From: Planctomycetaceae bacterium
Lineage (GTDB): Bacteria; Planctomycetota; Planctomycetia; Pirellulales; Pirellulaceae
DNA: 7,573 nt
Assembly: GCA_005773145.1 (NCBI GenBank)
Contig: SXHS01000101.1
Location: forward strand, 1 to 7,573
Reading direction: 5' to 3'
How positions within the stretch are numbered: position 1 is the stretch's first letter; each line of letters starts with the position of its first letter. Under the pieces are notes generated by a model. It saw only the letters and a program-made list of their open reading frames with translations. It was not told where the DNA came from and did no database searches. The translations under genes and the position numbers were made by a program. This document shows, one piece after another, positions 1 to 5,266 of this stretch.

Positions 1-63
1 CGAGCGCGGGTCGCGCAAGGGCGCAGTATTCGTTTCCGTACACCGCGCGCCGTGGAAAAGTAA
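1..63 (+). CDS. Possible 3' end of a gene running in from the left edge
   Basis: Frame 1 is open from the first base and stops at TAA (61-63). It gives a 20-residue basic tail ending RTPRAVEK. Nothing in it identifies a family. It is followed within 30 bp by the repeat cluster at 91-186, and elsewhere in this window such repeats sit just after gene ends, which mildly supports a real C-terminus here. Frame 2 is also open through this stretch, so the call is weak. Confidence 0.35.
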   Translation, partial: RARVAQGRSIRFRTPRAVEK

Positions 64-90
64 ATCGAAACGCACGCCCTCTACCGATAG

Positions 91-113
91 TGGCACCGGT
101 TTCCAGCCTGGGG
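91..113 (+). repeat. Degenerate copy of the 23-bp hairpin repeat
   Basis: This aligns without gaps to the perfect copy at 119-141, sharing TGGCA at the start and TTCCAGCCTG in the middle. Compared with the perfect stem, one T.G wobble has become C-G and one C-G has become T.G, while two pairs are lost. About six of eight stem pairs are still possible. It lies 5 bp before the perfect copy, in the same orientation. Confidence 0.6.
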
Positions 114-118
114 ACAAG

Positions 119-141
119 TGGCATAGGCTTCCAGCCTGTGG
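119..141 (+). repeat. Perfect 23-bp hairpin repeat, copy A
   Basis: Identical over 23 bp to 1482-1504 and 2997-3019. The core CATAGGCT-TCC-AGCCTGTG folds as an 8-bp stem (one T.G pair) with a 3-nt loop, a REP-like form. This copy lies between the putative gene end at 63 (+) and the gene end at 206 (-), so it is probably in a convergent intergenic space. A role as a bidirectional terminator or mRNA 3'-end protector is inference. Confidence 0.85.
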
Positions 142-158
142 GTTGAACCTGCATGCCC

Positions 159-186
159 CATCGGCAGGCAAGAGGCCTGCCGCCAC
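159..186 (+). repeat. Second hairpin repeat type, copy A
   Basis: This 28-bp unit has a core GGCAGGC-AAGAG-GCCTGCC (163-181) forming a 7-bp stem with a 5-nt loop, followed by GCCAC. A close copy is at 3061-3088. In both places the unit follows a perfect 23-bp repeat in the same orientation, with a 17-bp spacer here and 41 bp in the other copy. The two units therefore behave as a composite module. Confidence 0.75.
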
Positions 187-205
187 TTCCTTTCAAACTG
201 TCGTT

Positions 206-466
206 TCACGCAGCTTTACGCTGGCTCAAGACGCGTCGCAGGGCGGGAGTTTGAATGAGCGGTTCAGCGGCCGCGTCGTGTCGAATGGCATCTAGCACCT
301 GCCCTAATTGCTCAGCCGCGCTCAACGAGAGATCCACGAAGATCCATTTCTGTCCGCCAAACTCACAACCCCCCCCGCCCGCACCTTCCAGCCACTCGAA
401 GCGGACGGTGTAGCCGAGCTGACGAGCCAACTTGGTTGCCTGTTCGAATAAGTCGACGGTATGCAT
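206..466 (-). CDS. Small conserved-looking hypothetical protein
   Basis: Function unknown. From the ATG at 466 the product is 86 residues. An in-frame TTG at 490 would add eight residues, but it has no ribosome-binding site, whereas an AGG lies right before the ATG. The protein begins with an amphipathic helix (HTVDLFEQATKLARQLGY). It continues with a likely strand containing RFEWLEG, a Gly-rich turn, CEFGGQKWIFVDL as a strand, and then a helix SAAEQLGQVLDAIRHD. There is no signal peptide or membrane segment, so it should be cytoplasmic. I associate this pattern with small uncharacterised planctomycete proteins. It is divergent from the histidine kinase at 622, so the two may share a control region (467-621). 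A run of eight Gs encodes the Gly-rich turn (369-376 on the plus strand), a site prone to slippage. Confidence 0.75.
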   Translation of the reverse strand: MHTVDLFEQATKLARQLGYTVRFEWLEGAGGGGCEFGGQKWIFVDLSLSAAEQLGQVLDAIRHDAAAEPLIQTPALRRVLSQRKAA

Positions 467-608
467 CCTGTCTTGTCCAATCGCCCCCAATTATCTCGCG
501 TGGGAGGCGCAACCGATTGCTATCGGATTCCGACGCTGCGGGGGGCCGATTGTACGGGGATCGTTTACAGTTGCCCAGGTCAATACGACGATGCAATTGG
601 CTGGAATC

Positions 609-613
609 AGGAG
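609..613 (+). promoter_or_regulatory. Ribosome-binding site of the histidine kinase
   Basis: AGGAG lies 8 nt before the ATG at 622. It decides the start: the same frame is open back to 436, but those extra 62 codons read as low-complexity Arg/Ser-rich sequence. Confidence 0.75.
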
Positions 614-621
614 TTGTCACC

Positions 622-1473
622 ATGCGGAATGCGGACGAGTCGACTCAAGAGATAGCAACGCTGCGACAGCAGCTGGCGGAACTGCGCGAACAGCTGACAA
701 ACGCCCAGCGTATGACAGCATTGGGCGAGTTGCTGAGCACCACGACGCACGAGTTCAACAACATTCTTATGACGGTCATGAACTACGCCAAGCTGGGGTT
801 GCGCCAACCCGATCCGGCGTCGCGTGACAAGGCCTTCGGTCGGATTCTGGCCGCCGCCGAGCGGGCGGCGAAGATCACTCACAGCGTTCTTGGCATGGCT
901 CGCAATCGCTCGCAGGCCATGGAGCCAACTCAGCTCGAGCCCCTCATTTCTGAGACGCTCGTCCTATTAGAGCGGGAGATGCGACGGTACCGCATCACCG
1001 TGGAGTGGGAACCTCAACCCGTCCCGGCGGCTCTCGTGCACGGCAATCAAATCCAACAGGTCTTGCTCAACCTGTTGATCAACGCCCGCCAAGCCATGCC
1101 GCAAGGGGGCCGGGTCTCGATTCGTTTGTCCGCCGACGAAGTAACCGGCTATGTCGATATCACTGTTCGAGATACCGGCTGCGGCATCTCGCCCGACCGG
1201 CTCCCCCGCATCTTCGAACCGTTTCATACCACGAAGTCGGGGCCCGATCAGACCGGCCGCGGCGGAACAGGGTTAGGATTGGCCACCTGCCGCAATATTA
1301 TCGAAGCGCATCATGGACGGATGCGTGTGGAAAGTTCCGTCGGGAAGGGGACGGCCTTCACGCTGCGATTGCCGATCGCGCGGAGTGCAGTGACGACGCC
1401 GACGGGCATCGCGATATTGGCGAACGAGGCGGCCGCTCCCCTGCCCCTCCCCGCAAGCGGTGAGGGAGTTTGA
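622..1473 (+). CDS. Soluble orphan sensor histidine kinase (HisKA-type)
   Basis: Autophosphorylating kinase of a two-component system; 283 residues from the ATG backed by AGGAG. No membrane segment, PAS or other sensor domain is visible. Residues 6-30 form a short coiled coil (heptad-like Leu and Gln/Glu). The phospho-acceptor box is TTTHEFNNILM with His43. The catalytic ATPase domain shows the N-box LLNLLINARQAM (Asn150, Asn154), G1 DTGCGIS (184-190), the F-box FEPFHTTK (198-205), G2 GGTGLGLA (214-221) and G3 GKGTAF (241-246), so all catalytic motifs are intact. A short HEFNN-type kinase suggests a cytoplasmic NtrB-like or partner-controlled enzyme. No response regulator is adjacent, so its target is unknown. 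The last 11 residues (PLPLPASGEGV) are encoded by a G/C hairpin repeat and are probably not part of the fold. The gene is convergent with the lipoprotein gene. Confidence 0.93.
   Translation: MRNADESTQEIATLRQQLAELREQLTNAQRMTALGELLSTTTHEFNNILMTVMNYAKLGLRQPDPASRDKAFGRILAAAERAAKITHSVLGMARNRSQAMEPTQLEPLISETLVLLEREMRRYRITVEWEPQPVPAALVHGNQIQQVLLNLLINARQAMPQGGRVSIRLSADEVTGYVDITVRDTGCGISPDRLPRIFEPFHTTKSGPDQTGRGGTGLGLATCRNIIEAHHGRMRVESSVGKGTAFTLRLPIARSAVTTPTGIAILANEAAAPLPLPASGEGV
1445..1466 (+). repeat. G/C-rich hairpin repeat overlapping the 3' end of the kinase gene
   Basis: CCCTC (1445-1449) pairs with GAGGG (1462-1466). After one C/T mismatch, CCGC (1451-1454) pairs with GCGG (1457-1460) around an AA loop. 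The stem is 9 bp in total with one mismatch. The sequence resembles a common planctomycete intergenic repeat of the type CCCTC...CGCAAGCG...GAGGG (recalled, not searched). It is translated as the kinase C-terminus and ends 5 bp before the stop codon. Confidence 0.65.
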
Positions 1474-1481
1474 TGCGCCAG

Positions 1482-1504
1482 TGGCATAGGCTTCCAGCCT
1501 GTGG
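1482..1504 (+). repeat. Perfect 23-bp hairpin repeat, copy B
   Basis: Identical to copies A and C; with copy C the identity extends to 28 bp (1481-1508 against 2996-3023). It occupies most of the 37-bp gap between the convergent stops of the kinase (1473) and the lipoprotein (1511). Its 8-bp stem with TCC loop could act as a terminator or 3'-end stabiliser for both genes, although no T-run follows. Confidence 0.85.
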
Positions 1505-1510
1505 TGAAAA

Positions 1511-2293
1511 TCAGCGGTCCTTCTCTTGCCACCAGTCCAAAACACCGCGCGACTGTGGCATCATGCGGCTGGAGTCGGTGAGCCGTTGCTGGAGGTCGCC
1601 CAATATTTGTTGCTCCAATGATGTATCGCGTCCCATGGGGATCCAACCCAGCGTATCGGCGGCTTGGATGGGCGTGCCTTGAGGGACGACTTTTTCATCT
1701 TGTTCGCGCAACAACGTCTGATCATGTCGGGGTGTGGCCATGCCCACGGTGGCGTGCTCGGGGCGGATGACATCTTCCAGTTCCTTGGCGACTTCTACGG
1801 CGACCAGATACGAACCGTTGGCGGGAATCACCCGCACCGTGGCCCGTCGTCGAATGGATTGCAGCGTCGCCAGATTACGTTCATACCCCCAGGTGGAATC
1901 CGTTCGCCAGGGTTCGAGCCAAGTTGCGCCCGCTTTGGGAAATGTCGTGAGGCTCCCCTCGGTGAGGACACCGCCAATCTCCTGGACGCGTTCTTCGCGC
2001 TCCACTTGGAAATAGTCGTCAACGGTGTCCACTAACTCGTACCAGAGAAACTCCCGGTCCAAGGATGCGATGGTCATGGGATTCGGCAAGGCGGCGACGG
2101 CTCCAGTGGAGGGAGTTGCGACTGATGAGCCCCCATACGGCCACCCCTGACAGCCGCAGGCCAGCAGCATAACGGCGGCGATCGACCGCATGCCATGGAG
2201 AGCGGCGATACGCGAAACGGTTCGCGCCAACCTGGTCACGGCGGGCTCTGGAATGCCGACAACAGGCTGCATCGACTCTGTCTCGGGGTTCAT
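1511..2293 (-). CDS. Predicted planctomycete lipoprotein, function unknown
   Basis: 260 residues from the ATG at 2293, which has GGAG 10 nt upstream. An in-frame ATG at 2335 would add 14 residues but has no such site. The N-terminus carries several Arg residues, then a hydrophobic stretch ending in the lipobox-like LLAC (Cys46), followed by GCQGWPYGG. It is therefore likely lipid-anchored, despite an unusually long n-region; starting at the ATG at 2191 would leave only 11 residues before the Cys. After a Ser/Thr/Ala/Pro linker comes a soluble domain with WYELVDTVDDYFQVE, GYERNLATLQSIRRR, then a beta-rich segment (ATVRVIPANGSYLVAVEVAK, about 151-170) and WIPMGRD near 217-223, ending in a helix. 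No enzyme motif is visible. It is divergent from the gene at 2450 and convergent with the kinase. A role at the cell envelope is inferred only from the lipobox. Confidence 0.8.
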   Translation of the reverse strand: MNPETESMQPVVGIPEPAVTRLARTVSRIAALHGMRSIAAVMLLACGCQGWPYGGSSVATPSTGAVAALPNPMTIASLDREFLWYELVDTVDDYFQVEREERVQEIGGVLTEGSLTTFPKAGATWLEPWRTDSTWGYERNLATLQSIRRRATVRVIPANGSYLVAVEVAKELEDVIRPEHATVGMATPRHDQTLLREQDEKVVPQGTPIQAADTLGWIPMGRDTSLEQQILGDLQQRLTDSSRMMPQSRGVLDWWQEKDR

Positions 2294-2449
2294 CCTGAAA
2301 CTGCTCCAGAGCGTATTGCCACATGAGCGCCACATGGCGGGTGCCGAGTGTCGCTGATCGGGGCGGACGGTGCAAGATCATACTCCCTGGTTGAGCGCCG
2401 GAGGGGGCCGGTTTTCAACGTGCTCCGGCGACTGCTACCATGGGCAGTT

Positions 2450-2881
2450 ATGGTTGCTCAGTACACATCCGACGATTTTTCGTTTCAGTATCCAGAGAAT
2501 TGGACGCTGATCGATCGCCAAGACGTCACTTGGCCTAAGTACGCCGTCTTGCAGTCACCCGGGGGGGCCTATTGGTCGGCCCATGTGCATCCGCCGTCCG
2601 CACGTCCGATTCCCTTGGCGAGTCGATCCTTGCAGACCATGCGGTCGGAGTATCCGGAATTGGAATTTCATGCCCTGGAACGAAAGGTGGACCGCTACGA
2701 GGCCAGCGGTTACGACATCTATTTCTACTGTCTTGATTTCTTAGTGCGGTCACAGGTGCTAGCGTTAGCCACGCCTACGCATGTCGTTGTCTTGTGGTAT
2801 CAGGGGGAGGACCGCGAATTCGACGGTCTGTCCCCGATCTTTGAGGCGATCGCCGTCAGCCTTCTGCGCGGCTTAGCATGA
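2450..2881 (+). CDS. PsbP/DcrB-like small protein
   Basis: 143 residues from the ATG at 2450. The frame stays open to a GTG at 2348, but the extra 34 residues are Arg-rich and atypical. The start MVAQYTSDDFSFQYPENW matches the pattern of PsbP/DcrB/Mog1-like folds, which open with a short strand followed by F-x-Y-P-x-x-W. The rest alternates strands and helices: AVLQSPGGAYWSAHVHP, a helix around residues 58-68 (SRSLQTMRSEY), and YDIYFYCLDFLVRSQVLALA, a strand VVVLWYQGE, and a C-terminal helix IFEAIAVSLLRGL. No signal peptide or membrane segment is seen, so it is probably cytoplasmic. No catalytic residues can be named. No clear ribosome-binding site precedes the ATG, which is common in planctomycetes. 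It is divergent from the lipoprotein gene, with a shared upstream region of about 150 bp. A run of seven Gs lies inside the gene (2561-2567). Confidence 0.8.
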   Translation: MVAQYTSDDFSFQYPENWTLIDRQDVTWPKYAVLQSPGGAYWSAHVHPPSARPIPLASRSLQTMRSEYPELEFHALERKVDRYEASGYDIYFYCLDFLVRSQVLALATPTHVVVLWYQGEDREFDGLSPIFEAIAVSLLRGLA

Positions 2882-2996
2882 AGGACACCGGCGCCTGCGA
2901 CTGGGGGCCACGGATAGTCGCCTGCAAGCGCCAATCGGCTTTGTGTAAGCGGCGTATATGCCAGCGGTAAAATTTACACGATTGCATGACGACTGG

Positions 2997-3019
2997 TGGC
3001 ATAGGCTTCCAGCCTGTGG
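2997..3019 (+). repeat. Perfect 23-bp hairpin repeat, copy C
   Basis: Identical to copies A and B and in the same orientation. It lies 115 bp after the stop of the PsbP-like gene and, unlike copies A and B, is between two genes on the same strand. Confidence 0.85.
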
Positions 3020-3060
3020 TGAATCGCCAATAAATTCTACTGGCACGACAACAACCGAGG

Positions 3061-3088
3061 CATCGGCAGGCAAGATGCCCGCCGCCAC
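3061..3088 (+). repeat. Second hairpin repeat type, copy C
   Basis: Matches 159-186 at all but two positions. The stem GGCAGGC-AAGAT-GCCCGCC has one A/C mismatch. It is followed by GCCAC as in the first copy and comes 41 bp after the perfect 23-bp unit. Confidence 0.75.
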
Positions 3089-3096
3089 ATTTTCAG

Positions 3097-3117
3097 TGGC
3101 TTCGGCTTCCAGCCGGT
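3097..3117 (+). repeat. Variant 23-bp hairpin repeat with compensatory stem change
   Basis: Shares TGGC and GGCTTCCAGCC with the perfect copies. The A-T pair closing the inner stem is replaced by C-G on both arms (CGGCT-TCC-AGCCG), so pairing is kept. It lies 8 bp after the second unit, forming the order perfect, second type, variant. Confidence 0.6.
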
Positions 3118-3178
3118 AAAAGAACGGTCGTCCCGTCATCTTGGTCGCCCATAACTGCACGCCGCGTTTTAATTGGCA

Positions 3179-3197
3179 CGACAATTGCGTGTTGTCG
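3179..3197. repeat. Short inverted repeat
   Basis: CGACAA (3179-3184) and TTGTCG (3192-3197) are perfect inverted arms around a 7-nt loop. Non-coding context; function unknown. Confidence 0.35.
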
Positions 3198-3266
3198 GTG
3201 TTGCCGTCCCGGAATCTTAGGCAAGCGAGGCCATGAGCCGACGCGATGAGCCCCTATCGGGGCAGG

Positions 3267-3419
3267 CCATCTTTTCACGGGGTCGTGTTTGAGGGTCTGG
3301 TGCTGAAGGGTCCAGGCGGTCACCATCCAGCCGCCTGGGCCCTTTCTCAGTACGACTTCGCTATAATCGACAGTCGGCACATGCCGGATCGGTATCGACG
3401 CGTAGGCCTGACGCTTGAG
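3267..3419 (-). pseudogene. Possible remnant of a decayed gene
   Basis: On the minus strand, 51 codons read like folded protein: AYASIPIRHVPTVDYSEVVL, then KGPGGWMVTAWTLQHQ, then LKHDPVKRW. The alternation of aliphatic and aromatic residues suggests a beta-hairpin such as the end of an NTF2-like or similar small domain. The frame is bounded upstream by a TAG (3420-3422) with no good start. Downstream it runs past the W into a G/C hairpin and then repeat-derived sequence. A GTG at 3380 is the only start codon candidate and has no clear ribosome-binding site. I cannot name a family; it may equally be chance. Confidence 0.3.
3362..3367 (+). promoter_or_regulatory. Possible -10 element of the winged-helix gene
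   Basis: A perfect TATAAT lies 108 bp before the ATG at 3475. No good -35 hexamer is found 16-18 bp upstream (GCCCTT at 17 bp). Isolated motif, so weak. Confidence 0.25.
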
Positions 3420-3474
3420 CTATCATGCTCATGCCTTCAAAGGCCCGGCCTGACTCGGAATGGGGGAAATTTTC

Positions 3475-3699
3475 ATGGCCAGTAGTACGAACTCCGAGGA
3501 CCTGAGCTACCAGGTTGGTGAGACGGCGGGCTTGGTTTGGAGCGCGCTGCACGAGCACGGCCCATTAACGCTAGCCAAGCTCGTGAAAATCGTGGACGCG
3601 CCGCGCGACTTGGTCATGCAGGCAGTCGGTTGGCTTGCCCGTGAAGACAAGGTGATGATCGAGGAGAACAGCCGTGGTCGTGGGGTTGCCCTGCGATAA
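3475..3699 (+). CDS. Winged-helix DNA-binding-like protein (DUF2582 type)
   Basis: 74 residues, essentially one winged helix-turn-helix domain. ETAGLVWSALHEHGPLTLAK (16-35) fits helix 1 and the start of helix 2, VDAPRDLVMQAVGWLAREDK (40-59) the recognition region, and VMIEENSRGRGVALR the wing strands. The GETAG...W..L...G..TL..L and ALGWLAREDK-like patterns are characteristic of the DUF2582 family, whose members are thought to bind nucleic acid but whose targets are not known. The ATG at 3475 is preferred over that at 3460 because GGGGG (3462-3466) lies 8 nt before it and would serve as ribosome-binding site. The gene is convergent with the FmdB-like gene, the stops being only 9 bp apart with no terminator hairpin between them. 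Confidence 0.88.
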   Translation: MASSTNSEDLSYQVGETAGLVWSALHEHGPLTLAKLVKIVDAPRDLVMQAVGWLAREDKVMIEENSRGRGVALR

Positions 3700-3708
3700 G
3701 GGTCGGAT

Positions 3709-3933
3709 TTAGCTGTCGCATTGCGGGAGTCCGCAGCCGCCGCGCCCGCAGGGGCTGAGTTGCGGCATTTCACAGGGGCCGCCGGCGCTCCCCTTGGACG
3801 GTGCCGCCGGGACGCTCAACAAGCGGGTGACGTGCGCCCCGCCGCATGTCTCGCACTGCACGGGGTGCTGATCGCGGACAAGAACCTCGAATTCCTTATG
3901 GCAGTCGCTGCACACAAATTCATAGATGGGCAT
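3709..3933 (-). CDS. FmdB-family zinc-ribbon protein
   Basis: 74 residues. It starts MPIYEFVCSDCHKEFE, the hallmark of the FmdB family, named after a putative regulator of formamidase in Methylophilus; the true role in most bacteria is unknown. The zinc ribbon uses Cys8-x2-Cys11 and Cys27-x2-Cys30. After residue 40 comes a flexible Ala/Pro/Ser/Gly linker and a second Cys-rich tail with Cys54, Cys62, Cys67 and Cys72 (GGPCEMPQ...PCGRGGCGLPQC). That tail could bind a second metal or form disulfides. Cytoplasmic, no membrane segment. A strong GGAGGAG ribosome-binding site lies 9 nt before the ATG. It converges on the winged-helix gene. The product may bind nucleic acid or act as a metal-dependent accessory protein; this is unproven. 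Confidence 0.92.
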   Translation of the reverse strand: MPIYEFVCSDCHKEFEVLVRDQHPVQCETCGGAHVTRLLSVPAAPSKGSAGGPCEMPQLSPCGRGGCGLPQCDS

Positions 3934-3942
3934 GGTTTTGTG

Positions 3943-3949
3943 CTCCTCC
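3943..3949 (-). promoter_or_regulatory. Strong ribosome-binding site of the FmdB-like gene
   Basis: GGAGGAG on the minus strand, 9 nt before the ATG. It is the best Shine-Dalgarno match in the window, and suggests efficient translation compared with the neighbours, several of which have none. Confidence 0.8.
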
Positions 3950-4201
3950 GTCGTGCCAATGATGCGAATGTGCCATCACAGCATTAATGATAGATCAGCC
4001 CGGGGGCATTGTCACCCGGCCCTGTGAGCGCATGGCACTCAAAGTTGGCCGGAATGGGCCCCCCTGGTGGTTGGCTCATAAAACGGCATACGATAAGGTG
4101 AAGCGCTGTGGGAAGGCGCGACACGTTGCACTGGGCGCTCAACAAGCGGATTGTAAAGAACCGCGGTTGTGTGACGGGCATTCGGGCTGGAAAGGTGGCT
4201 G

Positions 4202-5218
4202 GTGAAGAAGATACTTGTTACTGGAGGCGCCGGGTTTATCGGCTCGCACCTCACGGAGGCACTGCTGCAGCGGGGCGATCACGTGACGGTGATCGATGAC
4301 GAATCCACTGGGGCGCAAGTCAATCTGGCGGATGTCTGCCGACACCCACTTTTTAGTTGGGTTTCGGGATCCGCCGATGATCGTCGCACGATCGATGCAC
4401 TTCTCGATGATATCGACGAGGTCTACCACCTAGCCTCGGCCGTGGGTGTGGCGCTGGTGGCGTCACGGCCGATTGAGGCGATTCAGCGCATCCTACAGCC
4501 GAATCATGTGGTGCTGGCCGCCTTGCAACAACGTCAAGAGCGTTTGCCGTCGCGGCCCGTGCGATTTTTTTTGGCCAGCAGCAGCGAGGTCTACGGGAAA
4601 AATCCGAGTGAGTCTTGGCCGGAAGGGGCCGACTTGATCTTTGGCCCAACCCACTGCGCCCGCTGGTCTTACGGTGCGAGCAAGGCGATTGACGAGTTCA
4701 TGGCCCTCGCCTACTGGCGTCAGTACCAGCTCCCGGTTGTGATCGGCCGTTTCTTCAACGTGGTGGGGCCGCGGCAGCGGGGCGACTATGGCATGGTCCT
4801 GCCGCGATTGATCGATGCGGCAAAACGCGGCGGACCGTTGACAGTCCATGACGACGGCCATCAGGTCCGTTGTTTCGCCCACGTTCGAGATGTGGTCGCT
4901 CAAGTGCTGCAATTGATGGAATCACCTCAGGCTGTGGGGCAGGTGTTTAATATGGGTAGTGACCAGCCAATATCAATCCTGGAACTAGCTCGGCAGGTTG
5001 CCGATCACTTCACCCCAGTCCCGGCTATCCAGTTTCAAGCCTATGCCGAGGCGTACGATGCGGATTTTGAAGACGTGCGCCGGCGCGTCCCGGACCTATC
5101 GCGGTTGCGGGCGACGATCGACTACCGCCCACAGTACGACCTGCCGGCCATTATTCGCGAGCTGGTTGAGCAAGGCACAAGCACGACGGATACACGCTCA
5201 ACCGACGCGTCCGAATAG
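4202..5218 (+). CDS. NAD-dependent nucleotide-sugar epimerase/dehydratase (extended SDR)
   Basis: 338 residues, full length for the family. The GTG start is set by MKKILVTGGAGFIGSH at the very N-terminus, with AAAGG 6 nt upstream. The Rossmann dinucleotide site is TGGAGFIG (7-14), and the acidic VIDDEST (30-36) at the end of strand 2 favours NAD over NADP. HLASAVGV (76-83) is the usual cofactor loop. The catalytic set is visible: SSSEVYG (126-132) and YGASK with Tyr157 and Lys161, followed by RFFNVVGPRQ. The C-terminal half (about 180-310) is the sugar-nucleotide-binding part, with RCFAHVRDV and NMGSDQPISI. The SEVYG pattern resembles UDP-glucuronate decarboxylases (UDP-xylose synthase) as well as 4-epimerases, so the exact substrate cannot be decided by eye. 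It probably supplies activated sugars for surface polysaccharide. It appears to be a single gene. Confidence 0.93.
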   Translation: MKKILVTGGAGFIGSHLTEALLQRGDHVTVIDDESTGAQVNLADVCRHPLFSWVSGSADDRRTIDALLDDIDEVYHLASAVGVALVASRPIEAIQRILQPNHVVLAALQQRQERLPSRPVRFFLASSSEVYGKNPSESWPEGADLIFGPTHCARWSYGASKAIDEFMALAYWRQYQLPVVIGRFFNVVGPRQRGDYGMVLPRLIDAAKRGGPLTVHDDGHQVRCFAHVRDVVAQVLQLMESPQAVGQVFNMGSDQPISILELARQVADHFTPVPAIQFQAYAEAYDADFEDVRRRVPDLSRLRATIDYRPQYDLPAIIRELVEQGTSTTDTRSTDASE

Positions 5219-5230
5219 GCCGGAACGCTC

Positions 5231-5244
5231 TGTTTTTCGAAACA
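5231..5244. terminator. Weak hairpin after the epimerase gene
   Basis: TGTTT-TTCG-AAACA forms a 5-bp stem with a TTCG tetraloop, 12 bp after the epimerase stop. The stem is A/T-rich and no T-run follows, so classical intrinsic termination is doubtful. Confidence 0.25.
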
Positions 5245-5266
5245 AACATTTCGACGAAGGCACATC

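Larger units (their letters stand above)
2882..3461. other. Gene-poor region with repeat cluster and possible gene remnant
   Basis: There is no convincing intact gene over about 580 bp. It holds the repeat module 2997-3117; an inverted repeat CGACAA/TTGTCG at 3179-3197; a small hairpin GCCCC-TATC-GGGGC at 3250-3263; a protein-like but stop-bounded minus-strand stretch at 3267-3419; and a TATAAT at 3362. Open frames across it on the minus strand are mostly translated repeats and are not called. Confidence 0.6.

Noticed and set aside
436..621. 62-codon N-terminal extension of the histidine kinase
   Set aside because: The frame is open, but the residues are Arg/Ser-rich without domain character, and an AGGAG site marks the ATG at 622.
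2348..2449. 34-codon GTG-started extension of the PsbP-like protein
   Set aside because: The extra residues are Arg-rich and unlike the family, which normally begins close to the F-x-Y-P-x-x-W strand.
2873..3184. 103-codon minus-strand frame
   Set aside because: Its most distinctive peptides (AAGILPADA, QAGSLCHQ) are the reverse reading of the hairpin repeats, a known source of spurious planctomycete annotations.
3998..4020. Imperfect hairpin GCCCGGG...CCCGGC
   Set aside because: It needs a bulge and a 10-nt loop in G/C-rich DNA, so it is not distinguishable from chance; no T-run follows.
3987..4205. 72-codon + frame ending in a GTGA overlap with the epimerase start
   Set aside because: The 4-bp overlap suggested translational coupling, but there is no ribosome-binding site, no family resemblance and an odd Trp/Cys-rich composition.
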